Shown in pieces: positions 29,598-31,548 of a stretch of DNA of 31,548 bases. Source of the stretch: Clostridia bacterium (GTDB lineage: Bacteria; Bacillota; Clostridia; Oscillospirales; Acutalibacteraceae). The stretch covers positions 1-31,548 of the forward strand of contig CAAGND010000253.1 in NCBI GenBank assembly GCA_900771185.1, read 5' to 3'. A model generated the notes under the pieces. The model searched no databases, was not told the origin of the DNA, and saw nothing but the letters and a program-made list of their open reading frames with translations. The number at the start of each line of letters is the position of its first letter. Position 1 is the first letter of the stretch. The translations under genes were made by a program, and so were the position numbers.

Positions 29598-31082
29598 TTG
29601 AGAGGTATGCCGAAAGCATCGATTCGGATAAAAAAGTCAATAATCCGAGCGGGATTTCAGCTTATGGGTGTGGTTGCCTTTATGGTGGCTATTGCGGCTT
29701 TTGTGAATTCGTCTGCTCTCGAATATGTCTATGCGTTTGCGGAAATCGTAAACATGGAGAATATACGTGGCAGCCTTGACGATGAGGACCCGTTTTCATA
29801 TGAATATTTCAAGCACTTAGCATCGATATCCGACAATAACTATTATCTTATAGAAGTTTTTGACAGCTACGGCAACGCCGTTTACAGTAACAGCGCCCAG
29901 TTTCTTTATTCCGGAGAATTTTCCGGAGATATAGATGAGATGTACGCCATAGGCGAGGTTGAAAAGACAATGAAATGGCTCAGCAGCGATGTCAGCCTTG
30001 ACCTGTTTTCCTATGGCAATGGTGAAATGTCATATATAAGATACAGAAGAGAGCTGAAAAACGGCGACACCCTGCGCATCTGGGTGCCGAATTTTCAGAT
30101 TGAGAGAAACGCCGAGATAGCCGCGGTGCTGCTGACTGCATTTGTCATTCTTTTCGGCGTGTCAACGGCAGTTGTTATCATTGTTTTCAACGCCAGGTTC
30201 TCCCATCCTGTTGCCGAGATGTCCGACATTGCCGAGTCGATGGCAAACCTCGATTTCAGCAAAAAATGCAAGCGGTATTATCAGTCGGATGTTCAAAACC
30301 TCGGCAAGAATATCAACATTCTTTCTGACTCGCTGAGCGAGACGCTTGACGAACTGAAGGATAAGAATATCAAGCTCACGGCGGAGCTTGAACACAGCGC
30401 TCTTATCGATGAGTCGAGAAAGAGCTTTATAGCCAATGTGTCGCACGAGCTTAAAACACCGATAGCCATAATCCGGGGCTATGCGGAAGGTCTCAAACTC
30501 GGAATAAACAGCGACCCTGAGGGCAGCGGGGAGTACTGTGATATAATTCTTGAGGAATCGGACAAGATGAATCATATCGTCATGGATCTTCTCAACCTTG
30601 AAAAGATAGAGAGCGGGTCATATGTCCCGGTGCTTGAGGAACTTGATTTAAGCGCCATAGCGGAGCGACAGCTCGCCGCATTTGCCATGATGTTTGAAGA
30701 AAACGGAATCAAGGTGCAGAACCTTATTCCGCAGAATATCATTGTTCACAGCGATGAAAAAACCGTTCTTTTGGTGCTTCAGAACTTTCTTTCAAACGCC
30801 GTCTCCAATATCGGCGGCAAACGTATAGTTCAGCTCACCTGTGAGGATAGGGGGCAGGATTACCGCATAAGCGTCTATAACTCCGGCGACCCGATAGATG
30901 ACAGCGAGCTCGACAAGATATGGTACAGCTTCTATAAGTCAGGCAAAAAGCGCAAGGACGAGGCTCTGCATTTCGGATTGGGGCTGCCCGTTGTCAGAGC
31001 TGTTCAGCAGAGGCTCGGCAAGGAGTGCGGAGTTTCCAATGAGCATGGCGGGGTGCGCTTCTGGTTCGATGCCGGCAAGTAG
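29598..31082 (+). CDS. Sensor histidine kinase of the two-component pair
   Basis: A 494-residue membrane kinase. TM1 is about 18-40, an extracytoplasmic sensor about 41-172 (acidic, with no recognised domain), TM2 about 173-198 and a HAMP region about 199-255. The HisKA helix has phosphoacceptor H283 in NVSHELKTP, and the HATPase domain (about 385-494) has the N-box FLSNAVSN, and a G-box GLGLPVV. It presumably phosphorylates the regulator encoded directly upstream. The start is TTG 29598, one base after the regulator stop, with GAGGTG ahead; ATG 29607 is an alternative, but its ribosome site would be too close. Confidence 0.93.
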   Translation: MRGMPKASIRIKKSIIRAGFQLMGVVAFMVAIAAFVNSSALEYVYAFAEIVNMENIRGSLDDEDPFSYEYFKHLASISDNNYYLIEVFDSYGNAVYSNSAQFLYSGEFSGDIDEMYAIGEVEKTMKWLSSDVSLDLFSYGNGEMSYIRYRRELKNGDTLRIWVPNFQIERNAEIAAVLLTAFVILFGVSTAVVIIVFNARFSHPVAEMSDIAESMANLDFSKKCKRYYQSDVQNLGKNINILSDSLSETLDELKDKNIKLTAELEHSALIDESRKSFIANVSHELKTPIAIIRGYAEGLKLGINSDPEGSGEYCDIILEESDKMNHIVMDLLNLEKIESGSYVPVLEELDLSAIAERQLAAFAMMFEENGIKVQNLIPQNIIVHSDEKTVLLVLQNFLSNAVSNIGGKRIVQLTCEDRGQDYRISVYNSGDPIDDSELDKIWYSFYKSGKKRKDEALHFGLGLPVVRAVQQRLGKECGVSNEHGGVRFWFDAGK

Positions 31083-31147
31083 TATTTCGTATAAAAATGT
31101 TTTTATCTGTTTTCAAACCGTCAGATTATGCAAGACGGCGGCGGTGA

Positions 31148-31176
31148 TTGAAAAGGCAGAAGAAAAGTGGTATAAT
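31148..31176 (+). promoter_or_regulatory. Near-consensus promoter with no gene visible downstream
   Basis: TTGAAA at 31148-31153, 17 bases, then TATAAT at 31171-31176 with TGG immediately before it. It combines a good -35 and an extended -10. Transcription would run from about 31183 into repeat-rich DNA and out of the window. Confidence 0.6.
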
Positions 31177-31227
31177 ATATACTATCGAAATTAGGTTTTA
31201 GGCTTTAGGCGTCAGGCGGCAGGTGCT

Positions 31228-31358
31228 CATCACGAATCGCCCGCTTTAAGCCTTCCCCGTGAGGGGAAGGTGGCACGGCATCAGCCGTGACGGATGAGGT
31301 GTCGAACAGATATCAAAAGTCAGACATTAGACGATGAATTTTATATTCAGTTCGTAGG
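31228..31358. repeat. Repeat family C, copy 2, with a partial family B
   Basis: A partial B end (CACGAATCGCCCGC) runs into the C unit. The CCTTCCCC...GGGGAAGG hairpin, the CACGGC/GCCGTG hairpin, GACGGATGAGGTGTCGAACA, and the tail CAGACATTAGACGATGAATT at 31321-31340 are all shared with 23616-23735. Confidence 0.85.
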
Positions 31359-31397
31359 AGGGTCTCTGCGCCCTCCTGCACAATCACCTCAAAACCT

Positions 31398-31470
31398 GTC
31401 ATTCTGAGCGCAGCGAAGAATCTTAAATCCATAAATTTTCAGGGATTCCTCGTCAATTCGTTGCTCAAAA
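31398..31470. repeat. Repeat family A, copy 4, degenerate right arm
   Basis: GTCATTCTGAGCGCAGCGAA and GAATCTTAAATC match copy 3. The right arm (GGATTCCTCGTCAATTCGTT, then GCTCAAAACG) has drifted and no longer closes the outer stem. Confidence 0.78.
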
Positions 31471-31548
31471 CGCAAAATATATCTATAACTCTGCAACAAC
31501 ATGTTTTTTAATTTTGGACATAATAAGATTTCTCAAATATTCTGAATA

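Larger units (their letters stand above)
31083..31548. other. Gene-free tail with an orphan promoter and repeats
   Basis: These last 466 bases carry no supported gene. They hold a near-consensus promoter (31148-31176), copies of repeat families B, C and A, and an AT-rich end (31470-31548) in which I see nothing defined. No GC-rich terminator is visible directly after the kinase gene. Confidence 0.7.

Noticed and set aside
31088..31110. Terminator after the histidine kinase
   Set aside because: The only inverted repeat (ATAAAAA/TTTTTAT) is all A/T with almost no loop and is not convincing.

Overview
The window is a chromosomal segment from a Gram-positive, low-to-mid GC anaerobe, most likely a member of class Clostridia (Bacillota), plausibly the Oscillospirales/Ruminococcaceae area. 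The evidence is the gene set (class 1B PyrD with PyrK, a CwlD-type amidase, RadA, a DivIVA-like protein, a phi3T/Bacillus-type ThyA), consistent Shine-Dalgarno sites, sigma-A type promoters that often have an extended -10, and GC-rich palindromic repeats of a kind common in gut Clostridia. The placement is inference from gene content, not from a marker gene.

Layout. 1-130: 3' part of a tRNA-Leu(UAG) and its terminator. 241-1740: a strikingly AT-rich single gene with its own near-consensus promoter, reading as an EVE/PUA-like plus HsdR_N-type PD-(D/E)XK nuclease protein (a candidate defence gene sitting next to a tRNA). 1969-3004: ArsR-type regulator plus nitroreductase. 3180-4568 (minus): a condensation-domain/alcohol acetyltransferase-like protein. 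4917-7895: sugar phosphate isomerase-like TIM barrel, membrane-tailed metallophosphoesterase and DivIVA-like coiled-coil protein. 7977-8258 (minus): small exported or anchored BofC-C-like protein.

8543-19224 is one long, tightly spaced plus-strand run: class A PBP, pyrC, pyrF, carA, carB, pyrK, pyrD, ruvX. It supplies de novo pyrimidine steps (dihydroorotase, dihydroorotate dehydrogenase with its electron-transfer subunit, OMP decarboxylase), but pyrB and pyrE are absent. The carbamoyl phosphate synthase pair is strikingly abnormal: CarA has lost all three residues of the glutaminase triad, and CarB has lost roughly 70 residues plus the metal-binding ExNPR motif of its second ATP-grasp domain, while both reading frames stay open. 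This is the most unusual observation in the window.

19208-19923 (minus): two half-length TauE/SafE proteins, overlapping by ATGA. 20014-22886: CwlD-like amidase, radA and a DUF6873-like protein. 22887-23932 contains no gene but is packed with palindromic repeats, including a roughly 246-bp composite unit present twice. 23933-27205 (minus): folA and thyA (adjacent, together making dTMP and recycling dihydrofolate), a pyridoxamine kinase-like gene and lipoate-protein ligase. 27425-28681 (minus): a COG2426-type membrane protein and a pyrophosphatase-like/NUDIX fusion. 28922-31082: an OmpR-family two-component system. 31083-31548: further copies of the same repeats and a near-consensus promoter with no gene visible behind it.
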